From positions 40,509,745 to 40,573,744 of the forward strand of contig OX421962.1 of NCBI GenBank assembly GCA_949128115.1: a stretch of DNA of 64,000 nucleotides. Reading direction: 5' to 3'. Shown here one piece after another: positions 1 through 10,989 of the stretch; within the stretch, counting starts at the first letter, position 1; every line of letters starts with the position of its first letter. The translations under genes were made by a program, and so were the position numbers. The notes under the pieces were generated by a model. That model did not search any database, was not told the DNA's origin, and worked only from the letters and a program-made list of their open reading frames with translations. The DNA comes from Anaspis maculata. Its lineage: Eukaryota; Arthropoda; Insecta; Coleoptera; Scraptiidae.

Positions 1-198
1 ACCGCCGCCAGTGCTGCGATGGGTTCAGCGGGTGTCCATCGTGTGAAGCTGCCGAAGTTCGATGGGAAAAGCCCGTGGACTACCTATAAGAGGCAGTTCG
101 ATGCCGCTGCCGAAGCAAACGGATGGAGCGACGATGAGAGAACCACAGCTCTAGTCCTGGCTCTCGGAGGCCCAGTGCGCAAACAACCATCTTCTTGA
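1..198 (+). pseudogene. Ty3/gypsy-type retrotransposon gag fragment
   Basis: Frame 1 is open from the window edge to a TGA at 196-198. It reads as the start of a retrotransposon Gag, with the stretch LPKFDGKSPWTTYKRQFDAA followed by ANGWSDDERTTALVLALGG. The pattern (LPKFDG, then W..Y..QF...A, then NGW....R...L..AL.G) is the usual opening of Gag in Ty3/gypsy (mag-like) elements, where it forms the capsid-like assembly domain. The frame stops after the AL-GG segment, and no capsid remainder, zinc knuckle, protease or polymerase follows. The piece is therefore a truncated 5' gag. Its upstream part lies outside the window, so whether an LTR sits to the left cannot be told. The motif call is family recognition; the clade is inferred. 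Confidence 0.7.
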
Positions 199-344
199 GT
201 TATTTAAAACACGAACTTTGTGACAATCTAGTTGATGTGACAAAAGTCAGTTTGATTAGCTTCTACAAAATGGCCGATTTTCAGCAGCGTAACGTCATGC
301 CGATCCTATTCAGTTTTTCATGGGCTTTTAAACGGCATATCGCA
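199..344. other. Unassigned spacer
   Basis: This sits between the gag fragment and the first R1 repeat. I see no coding or repeat signal. Confidence 0.4.
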
Positions 345-540
345 AGTCAAGTTCCGTGAGATATAGCTTATGTCATTTTTTGATAGTGACACTTCCGTTT
401 GACAGATGACAACCAAAAACTAATGAGCTCATTCGACGGTAAAACCATGTCTGTGTATCGAATTTCAAGTCGATCGGATAGATGTGGCGGCTGTTATCGT
501 GGAAGGTTACAGACAGACATATACGTTCTTTCAGAAATAT
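345..540 (+). repeat. Dispersed repeat R1, copy 1
   Basis: This begins AAGTCAAGTTCCGTGAGATA and runs through a GATAGTGACACTTCCGTTTGACAG segment to a CAGACAGACA run. It aligns by eye with 5950-6215 over most of its length, with scattered substitutions. The matching copy continues into the R1 end block (GGAAATGGTCTTA and GGGGACCT); this one stops at the CAGACA microsatellite. It is non-coding, and its class is unknown. Confidence 0.6.
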
Positions 541-1690
541 TGCTATCCCAGTAGGTCATGAAAATCTAAATGCAGCTTTAGATTTAGTTACAAAAACCGT
601 CAAATCAAAAGTGTCAATCTCATGGAAACTTCATTATTTATTCAGTCAGATCTTTCACTCCTTTCAGTCAGAAAGTATTTCTCCAGTTTTTTATCGAGTA
701 TCACATGCGGCACCTTATTCAAGGTGCACTTGAAGAAAGATACATACAGTTTTGATGTCAAACCATCTGTTTCCGATCTTAGGACTAAAAAAAATGGGCA
801 CCTGAGGAGTCAGTAGATTTCCTTCTTGCCACAGTCTCAATCAACATTGTGCACATATCATACAGGTAGATAGTAAAGCAGTGAAGCAAACTCCATGGTC
901 TTGACTCTTGAGAGGGATCAGATATCAAGAAAGATCTGCTTCTAAAGCCGAGTTACGCTGTTCTATTTCAACAGAGCCTTTTAGTGTTACTGTAGTCCAG
1001 AGGATAGTGACATGGACCCTGCACATGGTGACAGAAGCATGAAATCTGGTAGGATGGCACAATAACGGACTGTACTATACCTACTCTTTTGATTAAGAAC
1101 CGGCGCCTGGTAGCTTTTTTCTCGACTGGGCTCAAGGATCCACGGCCACTTTTTGGTTGTAAGTAGTGACACACCTTGGATTCTTTTGGCCAGTATACGT
1201 TTGACCGTGCAGTACGTTACTAAAGATCAAAGCAACGCGCTGAATGCTGGCAGCTGTATTGTTGGAATCTCTGAAGTACCTATTCTTCGTAACAGCGGCA
1301 AAGTATTTCACGTTCTCTTGCAGATAAACGAGCTGGATCCCCACACATGGCGTGAAAATTATCAGGTAATCAAAATCAATATGGAACAACACAACAGTAA
1401 CAGTAGGTATAATGTAACAGGAACAACAGTAACTGTATAAGTAACACGTACAGATTTTTAAAACTTGCGTTGATAGGTGCTTATTACGATTTTCTTTTCA
1501 AAAGTTATCCCAGGTGGACGGGAACATGATAGTTTGGACGACAGTAAAAAACTTCCCAGTTGATTTTGATTGACATGTCACACTGACTTGGGACTAAAAC
1601 AATAAACGTTTTAGAACTAGACAAAGCTAAAGCGACTTTCACCATATACTTCCATTGCCTACTGAGATAGCAATCAATCTGAACCAACGT
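541..1690. other. No recognisable gene or repeat
   Basis: AT-rich sequence with only short overlapping open frames on both strands, none with a recognisable motif. The best frames (about 85-95 codons at 1132-1440, on both strands) overlap each other, as expected by chance. Confidence 0.4.
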
Positions 1691-2180
1691 ATACATCATA
1701 CATATATACACACATACAGACAGAGATCATTGTGGAAATGATCCTAATCGTCATAGGGGACCTCAAAACAGATATATCCGTTGAAGTCTCGAAAAAAACT
1801 TCCAGCGCGTTCACAATACTTCCTCTCCTCGTTGGGTGGTGGGTCAGGGAAGTGCAATAAATTGTTGGGAAATGTTCAAGAACCAGTTACCTCTTGTGTA
1901 GAAAAAATGATGAAAATCTGTTACGGGATAAAAAGTTGGAAAATTTGCAGTTTTTCCGGAGAGGAAAACGCGAAAAACGGTGGGTCCGATTTCGAAAATC
2001 TTTTCTCCAAAAATTAATGCCATCCTTCCTCCAAATTTCATTCTGAGCATATCTTTGCACCTAAAATAAATATTCCGTGGGGCTCACCGCATGTCGAAGT
2101 TTGCGCTGCAGTTTTTCCAAACTCACTGAATGTGCAAATCACCTTCATTTTGGAAAAATTGCTGTCGAAAAACCGGAACC
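1691..2180 (+). repeat. R1 end block followed by R1 body (permuted copy)
   Basis: 1691-1862 carries the CA-rich run, the GGAAATGATCCTAATCGTC block and the GGGGACCTC..GATATATCCG block, ending near GGGTCAGGGAAGTG. At about 1860 it passes directly into the body that starts TGTTGGGAAATGTTCAAGAACC. In the related copy at 30830-31320 the order is body, CA-run, end block. The copy here is therefore circularly permuted relative to that one, which suggests that two head-to-tail units once lay side by side. Confidence 0.6.
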
Positions 2181-2380
2181 GTGTCGATTTTGAAAATGAG
2201 TCTACACGACGCCCAATCTAATCTACTTTCAATATCAGTTGAAATTATCCGAAAAAGGTCGATCTCCGTGCAGGATTGGATTTTTGAGTGGAATTCTGCA
2301 TCAAAAGCGGGTAGTCCTGGTCAAAACACGGGCCAGAGGCCCTCTCGGGTGGCTGGGAGAAATTTTGAAAACTCATAATA

Positions 2381-4633
2381 GTCCGGATGCTAGTTGCATT
2401 AAATGGAATGAACTTTGCATTTTTTTATGAGAAGATGCTACTTGGTGGAAATGTTCTTTGCATCGTTCTCTTCCGATCCAGAAAGGTAGCCATCAGCGCC
2501 ATCTATGCCGGCAGCGTATACAGGGTGAAACAGAAAAAAAAGTTGGAAAATTATATTTGAATAACCGAAGCATGTGGAGACGTGTAATTTACCACGTACG
2601 TTAACTGTTTCATGCTCATGAAGTCACAGCAAACCGTTCTGGATTACCTTGAACCATTTTTGAAATGTAGGGGAAAAACAGAAAAAAAAACAAAAACATT
2701 CTTTTTCCATTAAATAAGTGATTCTTAGAGATATTGACACAATACTTGGTATTCCTACAAAAAGTAATGTTAGAAATGATATGAGCTGGGTGGCCAATTC
2801 CTAAGCCAACTGTTTCCAGAAATACGATTGTCAACTTTTTTTCCTCTTGAGCACTATCTTGAATCTGCCCTGTGAGGCATCGTTGAAAAAGTGATTGGTT
2901 ATTATAATAATGCTAACATGAAATCATTGCATCGTAAAAACAACCTTCTCATCATAATTGAGTGACCTCTTCGGCGGGAAAGAATTGCCATTCACGTATT
3001 TTCTGGCTCTTCAAAGCTTTAGTGCCCATGATGGCATTTGCAACATCTTGAATGGTAAAATATTTTACGCATTATGAACTTTGATGTACTTTGTGGTAGC
3101 TCACCAAGTTTTGCTATCATCAATTAAAAGGTTTGTTCTTAAAAGCTGTTTGAACAAAATTTGTTTAATTTTTTTATGGAAAATGCAAAATATTGGATCT
3201 TTCACCCTTATTTGATCCCTCGTTGAGGAAAGCCTGAAACCGAAAGTCTCCAAAAATTTTATGCTAATGGTTCACTGAGAACTGCTCTCCAATGTGTAGT
3301 TGTCAAAATCTGCATAGTTGCGTTCAGATTCCAGACAGAGAGCGGCAAAGAAGTTCATGCAGTGAAAAAAGACACAACTTTCAATGCAGCGGAGAAATCC
3401 CGGAAACGTCGTTTTTAGATAGGCTTCCCGCAATACACAGGTTCTGTAAGACTATCAAGCGTGGGTGAAAGGCTTGAAACAGTACTAACTTGAGGCTCTA
3501 ACAGTGTACCAAATTGCACATTCATGTTATAAAAAGCAAGGTCTCCAGACAGCTTCCAGTCTAGCTCTGGACTATTTTTCTCTAGACTATAGTGTATGTT
3601 TTTTTTCACTGCATCAACTTCTTTGTCGCTCTCTGTCTGGAATCTGAACGCAACTATGCAATTTTTGACAACTAAACATTGAAGAACACTTCCCATTGAA
3701 CCATTATCATAAAAAACTCAGACACTTTCGGTTTCAGGCTATTCTCAGTGAGGGATCAAGTAAGGGTGAGAGACCGAATATTTTATATTTTTCATAAAAA
3801 AAACGACACAAATTTTGTTCAAACAGCTTTTAAGAACAAACCTCTCAATGGGGCCTTGCACTGCCACTTTCACACACCGAGGGCGCCACGACCGTTGGGG
3901 GCAAATTCGACAATTTTGACGGCGTTGACGCTTCAGCGACCGACGTCCGTCATTTTATGTCTTGATTTGAAATTTGGATAACCTCTGTTTCTTGCTTGAC
4001 GTCTCCAGTCACTGTCAGTTACTGGTCTAACTACTCAAACTCCCATGTTTTTCCCGTGGTTACGGCCGCTTCATTGAAGTAGGCGCCCCCTACAGTAGTG
4101 GCGACCTCACGTTGAGTTTTTCAATTGCAAGGTCCCATTGATGATGGTGAAACTTGATAGACTACCTCAAAGTACATCAAGGTTCATAATGCGTAACATA
4201 TTTCACCATTCCAGATGTTGCAAATGCCATTATGGGCACTAAAGCTTTGAAGAGCCAAAAAATACGTGAATGACAAATTTTTTCCGCCGAAGAGGTCACT
4301 AGATTATGATGAGAAGGTTGTTTTTGCGATGCAATGATTTCATGTTACCATTATTATAGTAACCAATCACTTTTTCAACGATGCCTCACAGGGCAGATTC
4401 AAGATGGTGCTCAAGAGGAAAAAAAGTTGACAGTCGTATTTCTGGGAATAATTGGCTAAGTAATTGGCTACTCAGCTCATATCATTTCTAACATTACTTT
4501 TTGTTGAAATACCAAGTATTGTGTCAATATCTCGAAGAATTACTTATTTATGGAGAAAAGAGTGTTCTTGTTTTTTTTTCTGGTTTTCCCCTACATTTCA
4601 AAGACGGTTCAAGGTAATCAAGAACAGTTTACT
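2381..4633. mobile_element. Long palindromic TA-flanked element, copy 1 (right end truncated)
   Basis: The element starts GTCCGGATGCTAGTTG directly after TA (2379-2380). The left arm runs to about 3240 and is matched in inverse by the right arm at about 3720-4633. A central inverted pair (about 3230-3400 against 3600-3760) contains the shared segment TCTGAACGCAACTATGCA. The right arm stops at about 4633, so the last ~250 bp expected from copy 2 (51356-55253) are missing. A second terminal-like motif, TATACAGGGTGA, lies inside the left arm at 2513. No transposase frame is present; short frames such as 3415-3696 (minus) are by-products of the palindrome. The TA flank and long inverted repeats suggest a non-autonomous Tc1/mariner-type element; that class is inferred. 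Confidence 0.75.
3850..4136. mobile_element. 287-bp MITE nested in the right arm of the 2.4-kb palindrome
   Basis: The ends are GGGGCCTTGCA (3850-3860) and TGCAAGGTCCC (4126-4136), an imperfect inverted pair of about 11 bp. Flanking dinucleotides AT (3848-3849 and 4137-4138) duplicate the AT of the empty site CTCAATTGATGATG, whose sequence is given by the equivalent position of copy 2 near 52812. The interior is GC-richer than its surroundings and lacks an open frame. Confidence 0.65.
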
Positions 4634-5077
4634 TATAGTATAGTAACTTATATTATAGTATTGCTTTGTATTTATTGTGGTAAAATTACTAACATGAAGC
4701 CAAAATTTAAGTCAAAAGTCTGCTTTGCGGAAACAATCATTGTGTTAACTAATCAGGCTTCTGAGATCGATGTCGCTCGTTTCCATAAATCTTTGTCGTG
4801 GATAATGATCCATAATCCACAGTTCATTGGTTGTGGGTACAATAATTTCTAGAACACTCAACACTGTCAGCAAATTGTCATCAGTGTTGTAAGTTCCAAG
4901 GTTCTTTTGAAGTTTTGCATCAATACCTAAACACCATATAAGATAATAAGTATACCTACGATTTGGATTATTCCAAAAATTGTAGAATCTCCTTGTAGCA
5001 TAATCTAGTGATATAGGTACGTACACAAATCGATGAAGCTGTAAATAAAAAACATTGAAGGAGAGAAAACAAAATAA
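4634..5077. other. Spacer after truncated palindrome
   Basis: AT-rich with TATAGTA-type simple sequence at the truncation point. The 244-codon minus-strand frame at 4745-5479 overlaps this spacer and the SINE. It contains no recognisable domain, so I do not call it a gene. Confidence 0.4.
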
Positions 5078-5376
5078 GGAGCTTGTGGTGTTGTGATCCA
5101 GCGTGTCCAAATAAAGGTCGGACGTTCGATTCCCACCGACAGCAGTCGGATTTACGTCTCGAAAACAGAGTTCTTGATTTGTGTGCCGCATATCACATAA
5201 AATGTGAACAATGGTGCCGACCCCATATGACGTTGGTGATCGTTTAAAATATCTACCTTGTGTTGGAAAACATGACATTGCGGCAAATTTCCGATATAGT
5301 GGAGGGAAGTATTCACTGGCGTCGGTGTTAGGCCTCGTTGCAGAAATAAGCCGACGTTGAATAAAATAAAAAACCA
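5078..5376 (+). repeat. tRNA-derived SINE, copy 1
   Basis: This starts GGAGCTTGTGGTGTTGTGAT. It has a B-box-like GTTCGATTCCC at 5124-5134 and a weaker A box upstream (GTGATCCAGCG). It then matches the SINE at 47464-47785 through the body (CGAAAACAGAG, and the block AATGGTGCCGACCCCAT at 5210-5226). The 3' part diverges and ends near an AAATAAAATAAAA tail. It is a RNA polymerase III-type retroposon and codes for nothing. Confidence 0.6.
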
Positions 5377-5949
5377 ACAAAACTAACTGAGGAGGTCCTC
5401 TTTTGTGGCTATTATTGTCAGTATTATGAGAAAGTGAAATAGAGATGCTCGAAAAGAAATCAATTTTCTGGACTCCCAAAAGCGTGCCGCGAATAAGCCA
5501 GAAGGCTGTTATTGAAATTTTGACGCAATAAATGAGTTCAATGAATACGAATTATCAGAAAACAACAAAAATATATATTGCCCTATTATTTTCTTGTATC
5601 GAAAAACAATGAAATATGATTCAACTGACCCGTACAAAGAAATTTATTTTTTCAATAATAAGGCTGGTACAGAGATAACGGCAAATGCTTCCAATATTTG
5701 CGTAAGAGTTGTAAGCTTGCATTTAGACAAATATAACGAAAAAGTAAGGGAATTTAACAGGTCTTTTTGCACTTTCAAGGCATCCTGCACCTTTGCGCAG
5801 ATGTGGAGGAATCAGCACAACTCGTTTTTGGACGGAAACTCAGTGGTAGATACCTACTGACCTAACGAAGAGTTTGACACCATAAAAGCTTTGGTCGGAA
5901 TTTTTTCTATCCAGAATAACCTACCGCCTGGCCTAAAATGAGATACTTC
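5377..5949. other. No recognisable gene
   Basis: AT-rich with an 88-codon open frame (5594-5860, plus) that shows no motif or homology that I recognise. Probably intergenic. Confidence 0.35.
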
Positions 5950-6215
5950 AAGTCAAGTTCCGTGAGGTATAGCTTCTGACATTTGTTGATAGTATAACAC
6001 TTCTGTTTGACAGGTGACAGCCAAAACCTAATGGGCTCATTCCACAGAAAAACCATGTCCGCTTACGCTTGTCGGATCAACGATTCGGCAGTTATGTTGG
6101 AAGATTACAGGCACACCCACAGACAGACACACACACACACAGACAGATAGACATCAATCTGGAAATGGTCTTAATCGTCTTGGGGGACCTTAACCCAGAT
6201 ATGCCTAAAAGTTAT
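5950..6215 (+). repeat. Dispersed repeat R1, copy 2 (most complete)
   Basis: This contains the AAGTCAAGTTCCGTGAGGTA block, the CACTTCTGTTTGACAGGTGACAG block, a CA/CAGA microsatellite (6115-6150), and the end block TCTGGAAATGGTCTTAATCG followed by GGGGACCTTAACCC. It joins the pieces seen separately at 345-540 and 1691-1862 and so defines the order of the family. Confidence 0.65.
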
Positions 6216-7084
6216 TCTGAAGATAAAGATGGATAGTTTTCTTTGTAATGCACTTTATTAGGGCTTAGAAAAACATCTACATTGAAAAATAAAAAAAATT
6301 ACATCACAAAAGCAGAAATTTCAGCCGTACTACATATAGTACATTTAGTGCAGGAAAAATAGCAAAAAAAATCGGCAAAACCTCGGAATAAATATGGACG
6401 TTGTACCAACCTTTACACATTTTGTAGTCGGCTAGCTTACAGCGGCGCGGAAGGCGTGGGTTCTTCTTACTCTACTGGGTTGGAAAACTAACAATTGGAA
6501 AACTGATGGAAAGGCGCCAACTTGTTGGCCTTTGTTTTAGTTAGTTAATAAAAGTGAATTAAAGTTAACGGGTAAACTAATAATTATTAGGCACAGATAG
6601 AATATGATGTAGTAAGTAAGTTGACAACGATGGGAAATTGAGTTTAGCTTTTGTTTATTTGAAAGGAGAATTACCGGTCGCACAACTATATAGAAAATCT
6701 AAGGTACACAAAATTCAAATGAAGTAATGGGATTAATGTAAAAATGATATTTAGGAGATCAGCTGGAAATGATATCCCCACTAATTGCCGCACAATACAG
6801 GGTGAAATACAAACGGGTCGCGTTAACCAAACACGTAAGCTTACGATTTGCGCAGACTAGATTCGCGAACAAATTTTGTAATTACTACAGCGGACTAAGG
6901 AGGAACAATCACAAACATAATATCTCACTCAATAATTCATTGTGTGTAGCTGAAGCAAGCTATGCAGACGGACAGTTCCAGTGTAGACTTTGATGGTTGC
7001 AACTTGAAATGGTGTCACTTGACTGGTGGAAACGATGAAATGTGGTGGAATTTGATGAGTGTAGGAACTTGATGGAAACGTTGA
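6216..7084. other. No recognisable gene
   Basis: A partial terminal-like motif, GTACTACATATAGTACATTTAG, lies at 6329-6350 and resembles the inverted terminal repeat of the element at 11526-11904. TACAGGGTGAAAT is at 6796. Nothing else is recognised. Confidence 0.35.
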
Positions 7085-7150
7085 AAATTTGATGAAATTT
7101 GATGAAATCTGACAAAATTTGATGAAATTTGACGAAATTTTATGAAATCC
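7085..7150. repeat. Short tandem repeat, 10-bp unit GATGAAATTT
   Basis: About six imperfect head-to-tail copies of the decamer, with looser copies extending left to about 7035. Confidence 0.7.
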
Positions 7151-7707
7151 AAACTTAAAATGACGGTCTGTCCCTCAGGAATTTACTCGTGCGTCATATT
7201 TAGCTAAAATGCGTTGGTATATTTAGCGTAAATCTAAGAGCCTACCAGTGGCGCAGCCAGGATATAGCCATGGGGGGGGCTAACGAACGCGAGCAAAGCG
7301 AGCTGCGCCAAAGGCGAACCCCCCCCCCCCCCGGAAAAAGGGTCTTGGTCATCATATTTTCGAGTATAATCATTGTGGTACCTATGTTACCTACCTTAAA
7401 TTGAAGTAGGTATTAAATTCAGTATTCCCTGGGTTTGCAGGGAAAATGACAGTAATAAATGGTAGTAATGACACTTGCAAACTGACAGCTGCGCTGTGCG
7501 CACGTAGAAACGTCATACACGATCGTTCGGCACATACAAACGATACGGCCGAACGCAGCTGTTCACGAAATACGGTTTTTCGTGCTCTTGTTAGATCTAT
7601 CGATAGTGGCAGTCTTAACGATAATCGTTCGCTAACGAGTCGTTAGTGAACGAGAAGTTACAAAATAAGCCTGATAGGTAGGTGAGTATACTTGCTTAAG
7701 GATGGAG

Positions 7708-8013
7708 TTATATCGGTAAAATAAGCGTTGTGGAATCAATAATCTCTGTGGGTTCATTCTTTGACAGAATCTTACCATTTAGGTCTCTCTCGAAAGCTAC
7801 AAGGATGCAGTTTGGTTTGAGCCCATTGGCATTTCCAAAATCGAAAAATATCTTTTTTATTTTTGGATGAGTAATTGATTTTTTGATTTTGGAAATGCCA
7901 ATGGGCTCAAACCAAAGTGCACCCTTGTAGCTTTCGGAAGAAACCTAAATGGTGAGATTCTGTCAAAAAATAAACCCACAGGGATTGATTCCGCAACGCT
8001 TATCTTACCAATA
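7708..8013. mobile_element. Foldback element nested in the 7.2-kb hAT element
   Basis: Arms of about 140 bp (7708-7850 and 7880-8013) are near-perfect inverse copies. Examples are TTGAGCCCATTGGCATTTCC against GGAAATGCCAATGGGCTCAA, and AAGCGTTGTGGAATCAAT against ATTGATTCCGCAACGCTT. The loop is a short T-rich spacer. It is non-coding. Confidence 0.75.
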
Positions 8014-8169
8014 GACCTTTTCAGAAAAGAGAGACAGATGCGTGCGCGTTCGTACCGCGCAGTTGGTGGTGTCTAGCTAACGGCGCTTAATATCTCCAAG
8101 GGAAACTCCGTTCATGTGGGGCTGTGACGTAAATCGTGCGAGAGAGACCGCCTTTATTGAAAAGGTCCA
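8012..8169. mobile_element. Short MITE with TAGACCTTTTCA termini
   Basis: The ends TAGACCTTTTCA (8012-8023) and TGAAAAGGTC (8158-8167) are inverted. The left flank is TA; the right dinucleotide is CA, so the TA duplication, if real, has mutated. The end sequence resembles the TAGACCATTTCC termini of the 28727-29015 element, so I group them. Confidence 0.55.
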
Positions 8170-8427
8170 TTCAACTCCGTCCTTAAACCGGAAGAGTTTC
8201 TCTCTCCGCACCAATTGAAGAAAAAAACGCGCAATCCAATCGCAGTGCAACTATTACACAGAAAGACTAATGATCTATTTTCAAAATGATGAAGAAGGTA
8301 ACAGTCGAACACAATATTTTTATTATTTTGTTCAACATTTTCCATTGCTTCGGTGGAAAAGCAAGACTGTCTGGGGGGGGGGCTATAGCCCCATAGCCCC
8401 CCCCTTGGCTGCGCCACTGGAGCCTAC

Positions 8428-8817
8428 AACGGAAATCGGAATTAGGTTTGTGCTATTTATTTCCTGGTCAATATCCTACCCTTTAGATGTTCATCGGGCT
8501 CATGGTAATAATTGATTCGAGTTCCATGTTGGGTAGATCAAAAATGTCTTTAAATACGGCCTAAAAAAATCTGGAATGAATTATCTGAGGAACGTTATTG
8601 AAATCTTTACCTTTTAGCGTGAACCGCGTGGTTCAAATAATAAATCGAGGCACATGATGGTGAGGGCTTTCGAGTTATTTGAATCAAAAGTATTTTTGAT
8701 TACTGATGGCCACTCACGACCGCACGTTTCGCCTCTCGACGCTGAATGAACTCCTCGCAAGGTTTTTGCTACGCGTATCGTTCGGGAAAAAGTTATCAAC
8801 TTCTTTCTTGCCAAACC
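8428..8817. other. Spacer
   Basis: I recognise nothing here except that the right part approaches the outer edge of the following palindrome. Confidence 0.35.
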
Positions 8818-10408
8818 CGGTCAAAAAAATTGCTACAACGTCATGAAAATTTGATATTCTGTTCAGAATTGAGTGCTCTACAACATCCAAAATCGCCAAA
8901 AATCGCACCCGGGGGTTTTGAGTTATTGGAGGGGGGGTAAAAAATTGCAGGTAAAAATAGAGGGGATAGAACCCGTCAATCCATTGGATGCGAATACATT
9001 ATGATTCGAGGTATTATATCCCCTTGATACCATTTTGGCACAAAAAGTGTCCATCATTGTTGAAGGGGAGTAGTGGGGGGGCGAAGCTCTACTAGGTGGT
9101 TCATTTTGTTTTTCTGGCCATGTAGAACCGATCACGAGAAGTTTGGTATCTTTTCTGACTGAATTCAATCTCCTGAACTCGTAGCCGATGTGTAAATTTG
9201 AATGAAAACAAGTTTGAACAAGTTAACTTGAGAAAACTTGTTTTTTCTTTGACAATTTTGACGATTTTTTTTACTGTTGAAGGTGTTCATTTTTAAAAAA
9301 ATTCAGAGACCATTAAATTGAAGTGTATTCTCCACAAAAATCATCCACTCGATGTATAATTTTGTTTCTCGAGTTTAAAAAATCGATTTGAACTTAAGCC
9401 GGAGCGGCACGTCGTCTACTACTGACCAGAACACTACAGCATGCACCTTTAAATGAAAACACCTCAAACTATTGAAGAAATAACAACTCATCTTTGAAAA
9501 TTGGAGGATTTGTGCAAAACTGAATTCCCTATAACATGAACAAAATCGCCATGAATCGCAATGCAGGATTTTGAGTTATTCGAGGAGGAGGATAACACTT
9601 TGACAGGATTCATACACCATGAACTGTTACCTCTCCACTTAAATAACTCAAAACCCTGCAGTGCGATTCATGACGATTTTGTTCATGTTATAGGAAATTA
9701 ATTTCTCCACAGATCCTCCAATTTCCAAAGATAAGTTGTTATTTCTTCAATAGTTTGAGGTGTTTTCATTTGAAGATGCATGCTGTAGTGTTCTGGTCTG
9801 TAGTAGACGACCCGCCGCGCCGGCTCAAGTTCAAATCGATTCTTTAAACTCGAGAAACAAAATTATACATCGAGCGGATGAATTTTGTGGAGAATACACT
9901 TCAATTCAATGGTCCCTGAAAATTTTCTAAAAATGAACGCCTCCAACAGTAGAACAAAAATTCGTCAAAATTGTCAAAGAAAAAACAAGTTTTCTCAAGT
10001 AACTTGTTCAAACATGTTTTCATCCAAATTTTCACATCGGATACGAGTTCAGGAGATTGAATTTAGTCGGAAAAGATACCAGACTTGTCGTGATCGGTTC
10101 TACATGTCCAGAAAAACAAAATGGACCACCTAGCAGAGCTTCGCCCCCCACTACTCCCCTTCAACAATGATGGACACTTTTTGTGCCAAAATGGTATCAA
10201 TGGGACGTTATACGTCAAACTATAATGTATTCGCATCCAATGGATTGACGGGTTCCATCCCCTCCATTTTTACCTGCAATTTCTTACCCCCTCTCCAATA
10301 ACTCAAAACCCCCGGGTGCGATTTTTGGCGATTTAAGATATGTTGTAGAGCACTCAATTCTGAACAAAATATCAAATTTCCAGGACGTCCGTATTTTTTC
10401 CGAGGTTG
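8818..10408. mobile_element. 1.6-kb palindromic (foldback) element
   Basis: Left arm from about 8837 to 9600 and right arm from about 9620 to 10390, meeting near 9607. Matching landmarks are GAATTGAGTGCTCTACAACAT (8868) against its inverse at 10344, CCGTCAATCCATTGGATGCG (8972) against its inverse at 10230, and CTACAGCATGCA against TGCATGCTGTAG at the inner third. The arms differ by scattered substitutions and small indels, so they are old. Open frames such as 8714-8908 and 9885-10133 recur as distorted inverse copies and are not genes. No clear target duplication was found. Confidence 0.75.
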
Positions 10409-10530
10409 AAATCTATCTTTCCTGTACTAATTAGGGACATACATAGCTATCAGGCAAATATTAGTGTTCGTTGTGAAACAACACAAAGCACTTGACATGC
10501 ACCCCAATATCGCATTTTGAACATTTCGTA

Positions 10531-10717
10531 CAGTGGCGTAACAAGAGGGGAGGTTTGGCTCCCCCCACCATATGCCATTATTATTATTATTATTAGCCAT
10601 TGAATTTCCGGAAATTTTTTGGAATGTGGCGCTTTCTTGCTCGCTTTTCTCACATCTCGCATATTTTTTAGTCGTGACCTCTCCCCCCCCCCATTGGACA
10701 CTTCTAGTTCGCCACTG
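10531..10717. mobile_element. 187-bp hAT-type MITE
   Basis: The ends are CAGTGGCGTAAC and the inverse of CAGTGGCGAACTAG. The flanking octamers ATTTCGTA (10523-10530) and ATTTCGTG (10718-10725) differ at one base, which fits an aged 8-bp hAT duplication. The interior holds an ATT trinucleotide run (10577-10595) and C/G runs like those at the ends of the 7.2-kb element, so the two may be relatives. Confidence 0.75.
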
Positions 10718-10989
10718 ATTTCGTGGTGGTTCTTTGGTGGCAATGACCACATCAGGTTGGTTTGTCTTGGGGAATGACAAGATGGTCCAGTCGGTAACGT
10801 AGAACTTCACCTCGCGAGCTATGTCTTTTGTTGGTAAGCCGGATTTTTTTTAGATTTTGAACAAGAAGTGTACCAAGCAATTCTTTCTCGAATTCTTCCA
10901 AAGTTCACCTGAGCCACTCCTCCACTGCGGTGATGTAAGTGCCAAACCTTTTGGTTGGTCTTGTCAATGCAGTGGGAAAACAAGTGAAT

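Larger units (their letters stand above)
7246..8419. mobile_element. hAT-like non-autonomous element with perfect 8-bp target duplication
   Basis: The ends are CAGTGGCGCAGCCAGG (7246) and the inverse GGCTGCGCCACTG (8407-8419). The octamer GAGCCTAC lies immediately outside on both sides (7238-7245 and 8420-8427). An 8-bp duplication and CAGTGGCG-type termini are characteristic of hAT transposons. The subterminal runs of C and G (7320-7332, 8374-8404) are also inverted copies. The 1174-bp interior has no transposase frame and hosts two further foldback elements (7708-8013 and 8012-8169), so its length reflects nesting. Confidence 0.8.

Noticed and set aside
4745..5479. 244-codon open frame on the minus strand, the longest in the window
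   Set aside because: It runs antisense across the SINE (5078-5376) and the spacer. Composition is unremarkable and no domain is recognisable; a SINE-derived frame is the simplest explanation.
8818..10408. Assembly or whole-genome-amplification chimera explaining the large palindromes
   Set aside because: Arms differ by many substitutions and small indels, and some arms carry private insertions; artefactual foldbacks would be identical.
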